Shown: positions 16,200-24,723 of the stretch, piece after piece
Layout of the letters: each line of letters starts with the position of its first letter
How positions within the stretch are numbered: the first letter of the stretch is position 1
NCBI GenBank assembly: GCA_030057655.1
Contig: JASGUQ010000047.1
Span: 19,588-83,587, forward strand
Length of the DNA: 64,000 nucleotides
Direction: 5' to 3'
DNA from: Bacillota bacterium
Lineage (GTDB): Bacteria; Bacillota; Clostridia; Christensenellales; Aristaeellaceae
Translations under genes and position numbers: made by a program
Notes under the pieces: model-generated
Databases searched by the model: none
What the model was told of the DNA's origin: nothing
The model's input: only the letters and a program-made list of their open reading frames with translations

Positions 16200-18665
16200 A
16201 TGAGCAAGCAACTGGCGATCAACCCGAAGAAAAAACGCACCCCCGGCGTCCTGACCACCCCGGACATCCCGGTAAACGTCTACCAGAAGACGGTCAAGGA
16301 CGAGAAAGCAAACTACAGCAAGGAAGAGTTTCTCAACATCTACCGCGACATGTGCTACATCCGCGAGTTTGAGACCATGCTCAACCTCATCAAGACCAAG
16401 AGCGAGTATCAGGACATTCCTTACAACCATCCCGGCCCCGCCCACCTGGGCATCGGCCAGGAAGCCGCCTATGTGGGCGCCGCCTACATGCTGGGCATGG
16501 ACGACTACACCTTTGGCTCCCACCGCAGCCACGGCGAGATCCTGGCCAAGGGCCTAAGGAGCATCCAGATCCTGGATGACAAGGAGCTGGAAGGCATCAT
16601 GGAGGGCTTCTTTGGCGGGAAAACCTATTCCGTCATCAAGGACAAGAACCTTTCCGTGAAGGAAAACGGCATCAACTTCCTGCTGTACGGCATGATGTGC
16701 GAGACCTTTGCCCGGGAGAACGGCTTCAACAAGGGCCTGGGCGGCTCCATGCACGCCTTCTTCACCCCCTTTGGCATCTACCCCAACAACGCCATCGTGG
16801 GCGGCTCCGGCTCCATCGCGCCGGGCGCCGCGCTGTTTAAATTGAGTAACCGCAAGCCTGGCGTGGTCGTCTGCAACATCGGCGACGGCTCCACCAGCTG
16901 CGGCCCGGTCTGGGAAGGCCTGATGATGTCCACAATGGCCCAGGTCAGGACCCTCTGGGGCGATGATTTCAAGGGCATGCCCATCATCTTCAACATCAAC
17001 AACAACTTCTACGGCATGGGCGGCCAGACCGCCGGGGAAACCATGGGCATGGACATGATCGCCCGCATCGCGGCCGGCATTTCACCAAACGTCCTGCACG
17101 CGGAGCGTGTGGACGGCTACAACCCCCTGGCTGTAATCGACGCCTACCGCCGCAAGCTGCCCGTTGCCAAGAAGGACGGCCCGGTCTTCCTGGATCTGGT
17201 CACCTACCGCTTCTCCGGCCACAGCCCCTCTGACTCCGGCTCCTACCGCACCAGGGAAGAAGTGGAGGAGTGGGAAGAGATCGACAGCATCGTCACATTC
17301 GGACGCGAGATCGTGGAAGCCGGCGTCGCCAAACAGGAAGAGCTGGACAATATCTGGGCCAAGGTCAAGTCCGACATGGCGCGCAACCTGAAATTGTCCA
17401 TTGACGACAAAATTTCCCCGCACATTCCGCTTCGCGAGGGCGAGCCCAACTACATCGCCGACCTGATGTTCTCCAACCAGACGGTGCGCGCCTTTGACGA
17501 AGGCAGAAAACCCGAGGTCCTCCTGCCCTATGAGGAATGCCCCCGGATCCAGCAGATTTCCAAGAAGGAGCGTTTCGCCTTTGACAAGGACGGCAAACCG
17601 GTCAGCAAGAACCGCGTCTATCAGCTGCGCGACGCCATTGCCGAACCCATCATCAACAAGTTCTATGAGGACCCCACCCTCATCTCCTTTGGCGAGGACG
17701 TGCGTGACTGGGGCGGTGCGTTCGCGGTCTACCGCGGCATGACGGAAGCCATCCCCTACCACAGGCTGTTCAACTCCCCCATTGCGGAGGCCGGCATTGT
17801 GGGCGCGGCCGTGGGCTACGCCATGACAGGCGGCCGCGTGGTGGCGGAACTGATGTACATGGACTTCCTGGGCCGCGCGGGGGACGAGGTGTTCAACCAG
17901 CTTTCCAAATGGCAGTCCATGTCCGCCGGCATGCTCAAGATGCCCGTGGTGCTGCGCATGAGCGTGGGAAGCAAATACGGCGCCCAGCATTCCCAGGACT
18001 GGTCTGCGCTGGTCGCGCACATCCCGGGGCTCAAGGTGGTCTTCCCCGCCACGCCCTATGACGCCAAGGGCCTGATGCAGACCGCGTTGAACGGCAGCGA
18101 TCCGGTGATCTTCCTGGAGAGCCAGCGCATCTATGACGTGGCCGAGCAGTTCCACGAGGGCGGCGTGCCCCGGGAGGAGTACGAGATCAAGATCGGCGAC
18201 CCGGATGTAAAGATCGCCGGAAACGACGTCACCATCCTGACCATCGGCGCCACCTTATACCGCGCGCTGCCCGCAGTCAAAACGCTGAAAGAAAAATACG
18301 GCTTGTCCGCCGAACTCATTGACGCGCGCAGCATCGTGCCCTTTGACTATACCAAGGTGATCGAGTCTGTGAAGAAGACCGGCCGCATCGTGATCGCAGG
18401 CGACGCCTGCGAGCGCAACTCCGTGATGCGCCAGATGGCTTCCACCATCACCGAACTGTGCTTTGACTACCTGGACGCGCCGCCGGTCGTGGTGGGCGCG
18501 AAGAACTGGATCACCCCGGCGCACGAGATGGAAGACCTCTTCTTCCCGCAGCCCGCGTGGATCCTGGACGCCATTCACGAGCGCATCCTGCCCTTACCCG
18601 GGCATGAGGTCACCCACAACTACACCGTGCTTGAGCAGATCCGCGAAAACAAGCAGGGCGTGTAA
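16200..18665 (+). CDS. Fused E1 alpha-beta, thiamine-diphosphate dehydrogenase component
   Basis: This 821-residue protein combines the alpha and beta chains of an acetoin/branched-chain-type E1. The alpha part (about residues 40-430) has the substrate-loop stretch GSHRSHGEILAKG and the ThDP motif from GDGSTSCG near 227 to NINNNFYGMGG. The beta part (from about 470) shows RDAIAEPIINKF, FGEDVRDWGG, SPIAEAGIVGAAVG, YGAQHSQDW and a transketolase C-domain. Most Gram-positive complexes encode two separate chains, so the fusion is unusual. AGGAGG precedes the ATG. The complex should decarboxylate a 2-oxo acid or cleave an acetoin-like hydroxyketone; the neighbours favour a sugar-derived substrate. 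Confidence 0.92.
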   Translation: MSKQLAINPKKKRTPGVLTTPDIPVNVYQKTVKDEKANYSKEEFLNIYRDMCYIREFETMLNLIKTKSEYQDIPYNHPGPAHLGIGQEAAYVGAAYMLGMDDYTFGSHRSHGEILAKGLRSIQILDDKELEGIMEGFFGGKTYSVIKDKNLSVKENGINFLLYGMMCETFARENGFNKGLGGSMHAFFTPFGIYPNNAIVGGSGSIAPGAALFKLSNRKPGVVVCNIGDGSTSCGPVWEGLMMSTMAQVRTLWGDDFKGMPIIFNINNNFYGMGGQTAGETMGMDMIARIAAGISPNVLHAERVDGYNPLAVIDAYRRKLPVAKKDGPVFLDLVTYRFSGHSPSDSGSYRTREEVEEWEEIDSIVTFGREIVEAGVAKQEELDNIWAKVKSDMARNLKLSIDDKISPHIPLREGEPNYIADLMFSNQTVRAFDEGRKPEVLLPYEECPRIQQISKKERFAFDKDGKPVSKNRVYQLRDAIAEPIINKFYEDPTLISFGEDVRDWGGAFAVYRGMTEAIPYHRLFNSPIAEAGIVGAAVGYAMTGGRVVAELMYMDFLGRAGDEVFNQLSKWQSMSAGMLKMPVVLRMSVGSKYGAQHSQDWSALVAHIPGLKVVFPATPYDAKGLMQTALNGSDPVIFLESQRIYDVAEQFHEGGVPREEYEIKIGDPDVKIAGNDVTILTIGATLYRALPAVKTLKEKYGLSAELIDARSIVPFDYTKVIESVKKTGRIVIAGDACERNSVMRQMASTITELCFDYLDAPPVVVGAKNWITPAHEMEDLFFPQPAWILDAIHERILPLPGHEVTHNYTVLEQIRENKQGV

Positions 18666-18675
18666 CATTCCTTTG

Positions 18676-18705
18676 CCGGCTGCCGCATCATGCGGCAGCC
18701 GGTTT
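18676..18705 (+). terminator. Hairpin between E1 and the PfkB kinase
   Basis: CCGGCTGCCGCA-TCA-TGCGGCAGCCGG is a perfect 12-bp stem followed by TTTGT. The T-tract is short, so it may be a partial terminator; the kinase starts 23 bases later without a clear promoter of its own. Confidence 0.65.
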
Positions 18706-18727
18706 GTATCAGACAAGGAGGCGAACC

Positions 18728-19684
18728 ATGATTGAATTGCTTGGCCTTGGCGAGCTGCTGATCGATTTTACGCCCAACGGCGTCAACGAGCAGGGGATGG
18801 CGCTGTACGCCAGGAACCCAGGCGGCAGCATCCCCAACATGCTGGCGATGTATTCCAAACTGGGCGGCAAGGCCGCCTTTGTCGGCAAGGTCGGGCCGGA
18901 CGCCTTCGGGGATTTTCTGATCGGGCAATTGAAAGATACCGGGGTGGGCACCGAACACATCCTCCGGGATAAAAAGGTGCTGACCACCCTGGCCATCGTG
19001 AGCCTGCTTCCCGATGGCGACCGCGCCTTTCATTTTTACCGCAAACCGGGCGCAGACATCATGCTGGAGAAGGACGAGCTGCCCCTGCCCTTCATCCTAA
19101 AGGCGCAGCGCTTCCATTTCGCGGGCGTCAGCCTGACGGACGAGCCATCCCGCGGCGCCACGCTGTACGCGGTGGAAAAGGTCAGGCAAAAGGGTACTTT
19201 TATCAGCTTTGACTGCAATTACCGCGACAGCCTCTGGGAAAGCGAGGAGGAAGCCAAGCAGGTGCTGTATGGCGCGCTGCCATTGGCCGACCTGGTCAAG
19301 GTGTCCGAGGAAGAATTGACCCTGTTGACCGGGGAGACCGACCTTAAAACAGGCGCCGAAAAAATCCTGGCCCTGGGGCCAGAAGCGGTGCTGGTCAGCC
19401 AGGGCGAGTTTGGCTCCAATGTATACACAAACAGCCTGCATGAGTACCGCCCGGCCTACAAGGTGGACGCGGTGGATACCACCGGCTCAGGCGATGCCTT
19501 TTTGGGCGCGATCCTGCGCGAACTGTATACTTTAAACAAGCCTTTGAGTGACATTTCCGCGCAGGAGTGGGGGCGTCTTCTGGCCTTTGGCAACGCAGCA
19601 GGCGGCCTGACCGCCACCAAGCGCGGCGGGATCCCGGCGCTGCCTGAGCGAAGGGAGATCGAGGCCCTTCTGAACAAACGATAA
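18728..19684 (+). CDS. PfkB-family sugar kinase
   Basis: This is a 318-residue ribokinase-fold kinase, close in style to fructokinases. GELLIDFTP lies at the N-terminus, the first PfkB signature region is GGSIPNMLAMYSKLGGKAAFVGKVG, and the ATP/anion-hole signature DTTGSGDAF lies near residue 250 with the catalytic aspartate. The ATG at 18728 follows AAGGAGG. It is the only sugar kinase in the window. With rhaA, fucI and fucU present but no rhaB or fucK, it may phosphorylate the ketose (rhamnulose or fuculose). The substrate cannot be read from sequence. Confidence 0.9.
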   Translation: MIELLGLGELLIDFTPNGVNEQGMALYARNPGGSIPNMLAMYSKLGGKAAFVGKVGPDAFGDFLIGQLKDTGVGTEHILRDKKVLTTLAIVSLLPDGDRAFHFYRKPGADIMLEKDELPLPFILKAQRFHFAGVSLTDEPSRGATLYAVEKVRQKGTFISFDCNYRDSLWESEEEAKQVLYGALPLADLVKVSEEELTLLTGETDLKTGAEKILALGPEAVLVSQGEFGSNVYTNSLHEYRPAYKVDAVDTTGSGDAFLGAILRELYTLNKPLSDISAQEWGRLLAFGNAAGGLTATKRGGIPALPERREIEALLNKR

Positions 19685-19729
19685 CAAGGCCCGCTCAAAC
19701 CCCGTGTTTGTAGGATGAACCTTGTTTTT
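19683..19729 (+). terminator. Terminator after the PfkB kinase
   Basis: AACAAGG (19683-19689) pairs with CCTTGTT (19720-19726) around an inner hairpin CAAAC-CCCGT-GTTTG, ending in TTTTT. It closes the catabolic operon. Confidence 0.65.
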
Positions 19730-19779
19730 GTTGCGTGAATTTAGCCCGGCCTGTATTTTTTGTTCAATAAAAAACCGTA

Positions 19780-19808
19780 TTGACATCTAATGGCAGGTTA
19801 ATTATAAT
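19780..19808 (+). promoter_or_regulatory. Consensus promoter of fucU-ABC transporter operon
   Basis: Perfect TTGACA (19780-19785), 17-base spacer, perfect TATAAT (19803-19808). A promoter this strong would need repression when sugar is absent. Confidence 0.9.
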
Positions 19809-19824
19809 ATGGGCATATAAAAGC

Positions 19825-19850
19825 AAAGGAAGCGGACGTCCAAGTCCCTT
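19825..19850 (+). promoter_or_regulatory. Candidate repressor operator downstream of the fucU promoter
   Basis: This is an imperfect 26-bp palindrome centred on GGACGTCC (19834-19841), with outer arms AAaGGA and TCCcTT. It starts about 16 bases after the -10, where a LacI- or DeoR-type repressor would block transcription. No regulator gene is adjacent. Confidence 0.5.
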
Positions 19851-19923
19851 CTTGATATTCGGCGGCAAGGCTCCGCGCTAATATTGTTGGATGAATCCAA
19901 ACATTAATTTAATGGAGGCAGGT

Positions 19924-20349
19924 ATGCTGAAAGGGATTTCTCCCCTCATTTCCCCGGAACTTCTCAAAATCTTGTGCGAAATGGGCCATGGCGATGAGAT
20001 TGTGCTGGGCGACGCCAACTTCCCGGCGGAATCTTTCGGGCAGCGCACGGTGCGCGCCGACGGCATCGGCGCCGTTCCCCTTCTTGACGGCATTCTGGAA
20101 TTGATCCCCCTGGACGACTATGTTGAAGACAATTTTGTCCTGATGGAGGTCGCCAAGGGGGATCCCTATGAGCCCGTCATCTGGGAGGAGTTTGAACAGG
20201 TGCTGAAGAAGCACCGCCCGGAAGGTCAGGTCAGCCATGAGGAGCGTTTCGCTTTTTATGAGCGCGCCAAAAAAGCCTATGCGGTGGTCGCCACCGGCGA
20301 AACAGCCATCTACGCCAACGTGATCCTGAAAAAAGGCGTTATCAAGTAA
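19924..20349 (+). CDS. fucU: L-fucose mutarotase (FucU)
   Basis: FucU interconverts alpha and beta anomers of L-fucose so that the isomerase gets its substrate. The 141-residue protein matches E. coli FucU: MLKGISPLISPELLKILCEMGHGDEI at the start, DANFPAESFG, VRADGIG, and RFAFYERAKKAYAVVATGE near the end. This separates it from the related ribose pyranase RbsD. The start is the ATG at 19924, which follows GGAGG; an upstream in-frame ATG has no such site. It leads a transporter operon and so points to a 6-deoxyhexose as the imported sugar. FucI is about 9 kb downstream. Confidence 0.93.
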   Translation: MLKGISPLISPELLKILCEMGHGDEIVLGDANFPAESFGQRTVRADGIGAVPLLDGILELIPLDDYVEDNFVLMEVAKGDPYEPVIWEEFEQVLKKHRPEGQVSHEERFAFYERAKKAYAVVATGETAIYANVILKKGVIK

Positions 20350-20376
20350 TTTTACGACCTGTTTATGGAGGAAATC

Positions 20377-21879
20377 TTGAGCAATCAAAAAGAAGTCCTG
20401 GTCAGGATGACGGACATCGACAAATACTTCCCGGGCGTTCACGCCCTGGACAAGGTGAGTTTTGAGCTGTGCGCGGGCGAGGTGCACGCGCTGGTCGGCG
20501 AAAACGGCGCGGGCAAGTCCACCCTGATGAAGGTCCTGACCGGCATCTATCAAAAAGACGGCGGCACCATCGAGGTGATGGGCCAGCTTGTTGAAGTTCA
20601 TGACGCAGGCCACGCGCAGAAATTGGGCATCAGCATTGTCCATCAGGAACTGAACCTGATGAAGGACCTGACGGTGGCGGAGAACATCTTCATCGGCCGC
20701 GAGTCTGTTAAGAACGGGCTGCTTGACAAAAAAGCCCAGAACGAGCGCGCGGAGAAGCTGCTCAATTCCCTGGGCATCACCATCCCGGCCACCGCCAACG
20801 TGGGCAGGCTCACCGTCGCCAAGCAGCAGATGGTGGAGATCGCCAAGGCGCTCTCCTATGAGAACACCCGGGTTTTGATCCTGGATGAGCCGACCGCGCC
20901 GCTGTCCGATGTTGAGATTGAGGAGCTGTTCAAGTTTGTCCGCAACATGCGTGATCGCGGCGTGGGCATCATCTACATCTCTCACCGCATGGGTGAACTG
21001 CAGGAGATTTCAGACCGCATCACCGTCATGCGCGACGGCCAGTATGTGAGCACGCTGATCACCAGGGACACCAGCATGGATGAGATCATCCGCCTGATGG
21101 TGGGCCGCGTGATCTTTGAGCAGCCCAAGACCAAAAGCATGGTGAAGCCGGGCGCGCCGGTGGTGCTTGAAGTCAAGAACCTGAAAAGCCGCGAGGTCAA
21201 GGACGTTTCCTTCCACTTGTACCAGGGTGAGATCCTGGGCCTTTCGGGGCTGGTTGGCGCCGGGCGTACCGAGGTGGCCCGCCTGATCGCCGGCGCTGAC
21301 AAGCGCGACTCGGGCGAGATCTACCGCGACGGCAAACTGGTCAACATCCAGACGCCTGCGGACGCGGTGGAGGTGGGCATCGGCTACCTGTCTGAGGACA
21401 GGAAGCGCTATGGCCTCTGCCTGGGGCTGACCGTGGCCAACAACATCGCGCTGACCAGGCTGAACAACTTTATCAACGGCATTGTGATCAACGACCGGAA
21501 GATCAAGGGCGTCGCCGGAGAATACAAGGAGAAGGTCGATATCAGGACGCCCACGGTGGACACCCGTGTGCGCACGCTGTCCGGCGGCAACCAGCAAAAG
21601 GTCGTTCTTTCCAAGTGGCTGGTGCGCGACTGCGACATCCTGATTTTTGACGAGCCCACAAGGGGCATTGACGTGGGCGCCAAGAATGAGATCTACAAGC
21701 TCATGCACGAGCTGATCGACGAGGGCAAATCCATCATCATGATCTCTTCGGAAATGCCCGAATTGCTCCGGATGTCCGACCGCATCGTGGTCATGTGCGA
21801 AGGTGAAAAAACAGGGGAGCTCTCCATTGAAGAAGCGACCCAGGAAAAAATTATGGCGCTGGCGGCGCCAAGGAAGTAG
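20377..21879 (+). CDS. Sugar ABC transporter ATPase, RbsA/MglA type
   Basis: This is a 500-residue protein with two fused ABC domains that powers a CUT2 importer. Domain 1 has Walker A GENGAGKST near residue 45 and Walker B VLILDEPTAP. Domain 2 has the degenerate Walker A GLVGAGRTE, the signature LSGGNQQKV and IFDEPTRGID, as is normal in this family. I prefer the TTG start at 20377: GGAGG sits five bases before it, whereas the ATG at 20365 overlaps that ribosome site. It lies 27 bases after fucU and 12 before the permease. Confidence 0.94.
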   Translation: MSNQKEVLVRMTDIDKYFPGVHALDKVSFELCAGEVHALVGENGAGKSTLMKVLTGIYQKDGGTIEVMGQLVEVHDAGHAQKLGISIVHQELNLMKDLTVAENIFIGRESVKNGLLDKKAQNERAEKLLNSLGITIPATANVGRLTVAKQQMVEIAKALSYENTRVLILDEPTAPLSDVEIEELFKFVRNMRDRGVGIIYISHRMGELQEISDRITVMRDGQYVSTLITRDTSMDEIIRLMVGRVIFEQPKTKSMVKPGAPVVLEVKNLKSREVKDVSFHLYQGEILGLSGLVGAGRTEVARLIAGADKRDSGEIYRDGKLVNIQTPADAVEVGIGYLSEDRKRYGLCLGLTVANNIALTRLNNFINGIVINDRKIKGVAGEYKEKVDIRTPTVDTRVRTLSGGNQQKVVLSKWLVRDCDILIFDEPTRGIDVGAKNEIYKLMHELIDEGKSIIMISSEMPELLRMSDRIVVMCEGEKTGELSIEEATQEKIMALAAPRK

Positions 21880-21891
21880 GAGGAAACCCCC

Positions 21892-22872
21892 ATGTCGTTG
21901 CAAAACCGCAACAAGTTTGACCTGCAGAAGCTTTTGGCACCGTCGGTACTGGTTATTCTGTATGCCTTCTTCGCCATTTTCGGCAAGAACTTCTTCTCCA
22001 GCTATACGCTGAAGACCATCCTGGAATCCGCCTATTACACCGGCCTGATGAGCTTTGGCATCACCTTTGTCATCATCACCGGCGGCATCGACCTGTCCAT
22101 CGGCACCAACCTGATGTGCTCGGCGATTGTCGGCGGTGTGGCCTACTCCATGTGGGGCTGGCCGCTGTGGCTGGCGCTGCTCCTGGTGCCCTTGACCGGA
22201 GTGATCTTTGGCTTTTTAAACGGCATCCTGGTCGCCAAGGCCAAGCTGCCGCCGTTTATCGCCACGCTGGGCATGATGCTGGTGACCCAGGGCTTCGGCT
22301 CCATCATTTCAAGGGTACAGACCCAGCGCTACCCCACCATCGGCACCACAGACGCCTGGTTTAAGACGGTGTTCTACCGCGCGGGCGAGTTCCCGACCGG
22401 CGCCCTCTACCTTCTGGCTGCCTTCCTGATCGCCGCCTTTGTCCTGAGCAAGACCCGCTTTGGCCGCTATGTGTACGCGATTGGCTCAAATGAAGAAGCC
22501 ACCAGGCTCTCCGGCGTGAAGGTGGACAAGTACAAGATCCTGGCCTACACGGTCTGCGGCCTGTTCTGCGGCTTTGGCGCCATCCTGTTCGCCTCCACCT
22601 ACACCACCGCCACCCCCGGCACCGGCAACGGCTTTGAAACCTACGCCATCGCGGCCGTCATCATCGGCGGCACCTCCATGGCGGGCGGCTCGGGCACGAT
22701 GGTGGGCACCCTGATTGGTATTTTCATCATGGCCGTGCTGCGCGCGGGACTTTCGTCCATGGGCCTGCAAGGCCACTGGCAGACCTTCTTTACCGGCGTT
22801 GTCGTGATCGGCGCTGTCCTGATGGATAACCTGCGCGTGCGCGCCGCCCAGAAGGTCAAGGTCAGAAACTAA
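21892..22872 (+). CDS. Sugar ABC transporter permease, RbsC type
   Basis: This is a 326-residue CUT2 inner-membrane permease with about eight to ten hydrophobic helices. The family stretches VIITGGIDLSIG, GFLNGILVAKAKLPPFIATLG and YAIGSNEEATRLSGV are clear. The last is the coupling region that touches the ATPase. Only one permease gene is present, so it likely works as a homodimer. The start follows GGAGGAAA. Confidence 0.94.
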   Translation: MSLQNRNKFDLQKLLAPSVLVILYAFFAIFGKNFFSSYTLKTILESAYYTGLMSFGITFVIITGGIDLSIGTNLMCSAIVGGVAYSMWGWPLWLALLLVPLTGVIFGFLNGILVAKAKLPPFIATLGMMLVTQGFGSIISRVQTQRYPTIGTTDAWFKTVFYRAGEFPTGALYLLAAFLIAAFVLSKTRFGRYVYAIGSNEEATRLSGVKVDKYKILAYTVCGLFCGFGAILFASTYTTATPGTGNGFETYAIAAVIIGGTSMAGGSGTMVGTLIGIFIMAVLRAGLSSMGLQGHWQTFFTGVVVIGAVLMDNLRVRAAQKVKVRN

Positions 22873-22920
22873 CCTGGAATTTAGCGCGCTTGCGCTGAAG
22901 AATAAAAAGGAGGAAACCTC

Positions 22921-23976
22921 ATGAAAAAATTCCTGTCCCTGCTTTTGGTCCTTCTCCTGGTGCTGGGCACCACCGCTTCCTTCGCCGAGGAAAAGATGCT
23001 GATTTCCGTCATCTCCAAGGGCGAGCAGCATGCCTTCTGGCAGGCCGTGCGCAAGGGCGCTGAAGACGCAAAAGAAAAATATGGCGTCGACATGTTCTAC
23101 TATGGACCTCCCTCTGAGGCTGACATCCAGCTCCAGGTGGAAGCCCTGAAGGCCGAGATGGCCAAGAACCCCAAGGCCCTGGCCCTTGCCGCGCTTGACA
23201 CCGCCAGCGTCATGACCGAGCTGCAGGAGTGCATCGACAAAAACATCCCCGTCATCGGCTTTGACTCCGGCGTCCCCGGCGCTCCCGAAGGCGCGATCAA
23301 GGCGACCGCCTCCACCAACAACCAGAACGCCGCCGGCCTGGCCGCGGAAAAACTGCTTGAGATCGAATCCCTTCAGGCCAAACTGAAGGAAGCGACCGCT
23401 GAGAAGCCCGTCATTGTCGGCGTGCTTTCCCAGGATGCCACCTCCGAGTCCGTCACCGGCCGCACCACCGGCTTTGTCAACAAGTTTGTCGAGCTGGCTG
23501 CCGCCTACGGCACCGTGCAGGTGCAGGGCCACACCAACTGGGCCACTGATGCTGAGAACCCCGCCATCATCGTCCATGTTGAGATCGGCGCTTCCCCCAA
23601 GATCGACGACATGACCAATGCCGCCAATGCCATTCTGAACAAGGAGAACGTGGCTGCTCTGTTTGCCTCCAACGAAGGCGCGGTCGCGGGCGTGCTCGCT
23701 GCCACTGCCGACGGGTCTGAGTTTGGCGAAGGCGGCCGTTTCAACGGCGTGCTGGTCGCGGGCTTTGACGCCGGCGCCCCCCAGAAGAACGCTGTCCGCA
23801 ACGGCTGGTTTGTCGGTTCCGTTACCCAGGACCCCTACATGATCGGCTACCTGGCTGTGGAACTGGCTTACAAGGCCGCTATGGGTGAAGAAGTCGCTGA
23901 CGTCGACACCGGCGCCCAGTGGTACACCAAGGACAACATCGACGAGCCGAGCATCGCTCTGCTGGTGTATGATTAA
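22921..23976 (+). CDS. Sugar-binding protein of the RbsABC-type importer
   Basis: This is a 351-residue type 1 periplasmic-binding-fold protein. The signal peptide (MKKFLSLLLVLLLVLG..ASFAEE) ends in an Ala-x-Ala site with no lipobox cysteine, which is odd for a monoderm. The body shows the Peripla_BP_4 pattern: ISKGEQHAFWQAVRKGAEDA, QVEALKAEMAKNPKALALA, NIPVIGFDSGVPG, VAGFDAGAPQKNAVRNG and VGSVTQDPYMIGY. It is last in the fucU operon. Its ligand is probably L-fucose, L-rhamnose or a related sugar, inferred only from fucU. Confidence 0.92.
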   Translation: MKKFLSLLLVLLLVLGTTASFAEEKMLISVISKGEQHAFWQAVRKGAEDAKEKYGVDMFYYGPPSEADIQLQVEALKAEMAKNPKALALAALDTASVMTELQECIDKNIPVIGFDSGVPGAPEGAIKATASTNNQNAAGLAAEKLLEIESLQAKLKEATAEKPVIVGVLSQDATSESVTGRTTGFVNKFVELAAAYGTVQVQGHTNWATDAENPAIIVHVEIGASPKIDDMTNAANAILNKENVAALFASNEGAVAGVLAATADGSEFGEGGRFNGVLVAGFDAGAPQKNAVRNGWFVGSVTQDPYMIGYLAVELAYKAAMGEEVADVDTGAQWYTKDNIDEPSIALLVYD

Positions 23977-24001
23977 TCTTTAACCCATCCAATGGATTTG
24001 A

Positions 24002-24038
24002 CCGGGCGCCTGCTTTTGCGGGCGCCCGGCCATCTTTT
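24002..24038 (+). terminator. Terminator of the fucU-ABC operon
   Basis: CCGGGCGCC-N10-GGCGCCCGG forms a 9-bp stem, followed by a loose T-stretch (CCATCTTTT). It lies between convergent genes. Confidence 0.65.
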
Positions 24039-24051
24039 GCTGATGTGCGTA

Positions 24052-24723
24052 TCAATTTATGCCAGACGGTGATGCTTTTTCCAACACCTTCAGCTCGTTA
24101 ATCCGAAGCACGCAGAATTTTTCACCGCCGTCATTGCACAGGTCAAACAAGCCAGTCATTTCCACAGTGCTCATGGGCGGCGGGTATGTGCCGGGCGGCG
24201 GGTTGCCCGTTAAAAGAAACTCCAGGCCCACCTGGCAGCAAGCCGCCATGTCAGAAACAATGACGCCATGAACCCGGGTAATGCCCTCATCATCCGTCAG
24301 GGGATAATACTCCCCCTGAACCTTCACCGTCTGCCCCACATAGCCCTCCGGCTGCATCAGCATGGCGTACAACTGCGCGTACGCCATGGTCGCGCTCATC
24401 CGGCTTAAATCCCAGTGGATGAATTCACCGATCTCAATGGGCCCGATGTCCTGGTAGTCCCTGGCCTCAGGCCGCAGGGCGGAAGGCGGGCCGTCATAGC
24501 GCAGCTGCTCAAAAGGGTCGGGGGTGGCTGCTCCGGCGCTGCCTGTGTTCTGATCAGCAAATGTCGCCTGAGGAAACGGGGTTATTTCCGGCTCAGCAGA
24601 CTGAGTGGGCAGGCTCCCAGGCTCCTGGGCAACGGGTGCCGCGTCCTTTTGCGGCCCGCAGGCAGTCAGCGTCAGCGCCGTTGCCAGCAGGAGGATCAGG
24701 GCTATTTTACGCTTCATGCTCAT
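24052..24723 (-). CDS. Lipoprotein of the zinc-uptake operon
   Basis: This is a 223-residue exported lipoprotein. The signal ends in a proper lipobox LTLTAC-G near residue 22, followed by a long Pro/Glu/Gln-rich linker. The C-terminal domain (about 120-215) reads like a small OB-type fold: GQTVKVQGEYYPL, then VSDMAACCQVGLEFL with a cysteine pair, then GLFDLCNDGG. This resembles the C-terminal part of YcgR/DUF1980 proteins that accompany zinc systems in Bacillus, but I recognise it only loosely. It overlaps the znuB stop by four bases (ATGA), so it belongs to the zinc operon. It may bind zinc at the membrane. Confidence 0.8.
   Translation of the reverse strand: MSMKRKIALILLLATALTLTACGPQKDAAPVAQEPGSLPTQSAEPEITPFPQATFADQNTGSAGAATPDPFEQLRYDGPPSALRPEARDYQDIGPIEIGEFIHWDLSRMSATMAYAQLYAMLMQPEGYVGQTVKVQGEYYPLTDDEGITRVHGVIVSDMAACCQVGLEFLLTGNPPPGTYPPPMSTVEMTGLFDLCNDGGEKFCVLRINELKVLEKASPSGIN

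Noticed and set aside
17082..18155. Long open frame antisense to E1 (and similar ones at 19909-20985, 22486-23577 and 38298-39326)
   Set aside because: They lie opposite well-supported genes, have His/Arg/Gln-rich composition with no family motifs, and arise from GC-rich codon bias.
19924..20349. Ribose pyranase RbsD, suggested by the RbsABC-type neighbours
   Set aside because: The MLKGISPLISPELLK start and the FAFYERAKKAYAVV stretch match FucU, not RbsD.
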